A stretch of 64,000 nucleotides of DNA from Stakelama portus (lineage in GTDB: Bacteria > Pseudomonadota > Alphaproteobacteria > Sphingomonadales > Sphingomonadaceae): NCBI RefSeq assembly GCF_003171655.1, contig NZ_QFZL01000003.1:372001-436000 (forward strand). The letters are read 5' to 3'. The notes below the pieces were generated by a model. That model did no database searches. It saw nothing but the letters and a program-made list of their open reading frames with translations, and had not been told where the DNA came from. Each line of letters begins with the position of its first letter. The first letter of the stretch is position 1. This document shows positions 62,906-64,000 of the stretch, piece by piece. Position numbers and translations under genes: made by a program.

Positions 62906-63625
62906 TCAGGGCCGGAAATGCGCGACCAGCGCGTGGCGGGTGCCGGGGCAGGTCTGGCGCGCATAGGTGATCCGCTCGCTCCCGCGCCACGTCCAGCGTT
63001 CGAGTGCGAGACAGGGGCTGGCGGGAGCGATCGCTAATTGCCGGGCGATCGCGGCGTCGGCGGCGACTGCCGTGATGCGATGCTCGGCCTCGGTCCAGGG
63101 AACATGGGCGAGCAGCCAGGAGCCCGGCGGTTCGTCGGAGAAATCCCGCTCCGCCGCTTCGGGCACGGCGGCAAGATTGATGAGGCGGAATTCCAGCGCA
63201 TAAGGGTCGTCGCCCGCGAAATGCAGGCAATCGATCGCGAGCACATCGCCCGGAACATCGAGCCGCAACAGCCGCTGGTCGGCATCGGTCGCGGTCCGAC
63301 GTTCGGTGCGCAACAGCTCCAGCCGATAGGCGAGACCCCGTCGCGCGACTTCCTCACGGATGTCGGGGATTTCCAGCGCCGCGCGATCGAAGCGCGGGGC
63401 TGCGACGAACGTGCCCGCCCGCCGCCGGCTTTCGAGCAGCCCGGCGTCGATCAGCCCGCGCAGCGCGCGGTTCACTGTCATTCGCGAACAGCCATAGCTG
63501 GCCATCCACTCATGTTCATAGGGAATGCGGTGCCCCGGCGCCCATTCGCCCGACCGAATGCGGCGTTCGATTTCCTGACGGATACGCGTGTGGATGGCGA
63601 GAGGCGGAACCGGACCGGCAGTCAA
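62906..63625 (-). CDS. hutC: GntR/HutC-family histidine utilization repressor
   Basis: A 239-residue regulator with an N-terminal GntR winged helix (IRQEIERRIRSGEWAPGHRIPYEHEWMASYGCSRMTVNRAL, quoted in part) and a C-terminal UTRA ligand domain (AHVPWTEAEHRITAVAAD). Both halves match HutC, which releases hut genes when urocanate is present. It starts at TTG 63625, overlapping the hutF stop, with GGGAAA upstream; no ATG or GTG fits better. Confidence 0.88.
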   Translation of the reverse strand: MTAGPVPPLAIHTRIRQEIERRIRSGEWAPGHRIPYEHEWMASYGCSRMTVNRALRGLIDAGLLESRRRAGTFVAAPRFDRAALEIPDIREEVARRGLAYRLELLRTERRTATDADQRLLRLDVPGDVLAIDCLHFAGDDPYALEFRLINLAAVPEAAERDFSDEPPGSWLLAHVPWTEAEHRITAVAADAAIARQLAIAPASPCLALERWTWRGSERITYARQTCPGTRHALVAHFRP

Positions 63626-64000
63626 TCGAGCAATTTCCCAAGCGTCTGGCGATAGCGTGCGGCAATGGCGTCGCGCGCGACATGGCGCCCGCCGCTAACG
63701 CAGCGGCGCCCGCGCGACCAGACGCTTTCCACCACCCCGCGCCCGCCCGCAAACACCCAGCTGTCGATCAGAGCGTCGCCCGGTCGTGCGACCAGCGCAG
63801 GGGCATCGGCGCGGAGCGCGACGATATCGGCAACGGCGCCCGGTGCGATTGCGGGTCGGATGCGGCCCAGCGCCTGTGCGCCGCCGGTCCGCGCCGCGTC
63901 GTACAGGTTGCGTCCCGTCGACCGGCCCGGCCCGGCGGCGAGCAGGTTGCGCCCGCCATGCGCAAGCCGCTGCCCATATTCGAGCAGGCGCAATTCGCCC
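63622..64000 (-). CDS. hutF: Formimidoylglutamate deiminase (3' part)
   Basis: The C-terminal ~125 residues of an amidohydrolase are visible: GELRLLEYGQRLAHGGRN, GAVADIVALRADAPAL (metal-dependent hydrolase C-terminal strand), and VFAGGRGVVESVWSRGRRCVSGGRHV. This matches HutF, which converts formimidoylglutamate to formylglutamate in histidine breakdown. The gene runs out of the window on its 5' side. Its stop overlaps the hutC start. Confidence 0.85.
   Translation of the reverse strand, partial: GELRLLEYGQRLAHGGRNLLAAGPGRSTGRNLYDAARTGGAQALGRIRPAIAPGAVADIVALRADAPALVARPGDALIDSWVFAGGRGVVESVWSRGRRCVSGGRHVARDAIAARYRQTLGKLLD

Noticed and set aside
1..64000. CRISPR arrays, prophage or insertion sequences
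   Set aside because: I saw no regular repeat-spacer arrays, no transposase or integrase genes, and no phage structural genes in the window.

Overview
The window reads as a GC-rich alphaproteobacterial chromosome, most likely from the Sphingomonadaceae. Supporting evidence is the gene content (flagellar genes combining sigma-54-type promoters with a FliA homologue, three TonB-dependent receptors, a FecI/FecR pair next to an autotransporter), sphingomonad-style palindromic intergenic repeats, and protein flavour. This assignment is inference; no rRNA is present to confirm it.

Positions 1-21825 are a flagellar locus. It holds a partial transglycosylase, flhA and fliA, then a secreted aspartyl-protease-like gene and the flagellin gene on the opposite strand. 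A sigma-54 activator gene (FlbD-like) follows, leading into fliEFGHIJ (basal body, C-ring, export ATPase). Next comes fliKLMNOPQR-flhB (hook length control, stator, switch, export gate), then fliD and fliS. Near-consensus sigma-54 promoters are visible before flagellin and at the end of fliJ in front of fliK. The fliP-fliQ and fliQ-fliR gaps carry paired palindromic repeats that resemble REPINs.

Positions 21845-37153 are mostly housekeeping: a CaiB/AMACR-type CoA transferase, a flavin reductase, an orphan receiver protein, a CorA/ZntB transporter, siroheme synthase (NAD-binding part), lysA, a zinc-ribbon membrane protein of unknown function, a small lipoprotein, argH, a TlpA-like thioredoxin lipoprotein, an ABC-2 exporter pair, tRNA-Gln(CTG), a short Ppx/GppA phosphatase, rlmE, rpoZ and a cardiolipin-synthase-like phospholipase D protein.

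Positions 37154-45318 form a plausible catabolic module: a TonB-dependent receptor preceded by a perfect 21-bp inverted repeat, a TetR regulator, an MFS transporter, an acyl-CoA ligase and a DmdC-like acyl-CoA dehydrogenase. The likely logic is outer-membrane uptake, inner-membrane transport, CoA activation and oxidation of a carboxylic acid, under TetR control. The substrate is not known.

Positions 45319-54043 hold a LacI regulator convergent with a sigma factor / FecR / STN-type TonB receptor / autotransporter operon, a cell-surface signalling arrangement. Positions 54061-62873 hold dctD-dctB divergent from dctA, followed by a large TonB receptor and a secreted SGNH-hydrolase-like protein. 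The DctD homologue has lost key sigma-54-contact and ATPase residues. The window ends with hutC and the 3' end of hutF (histidine degradation) on the minus strand.
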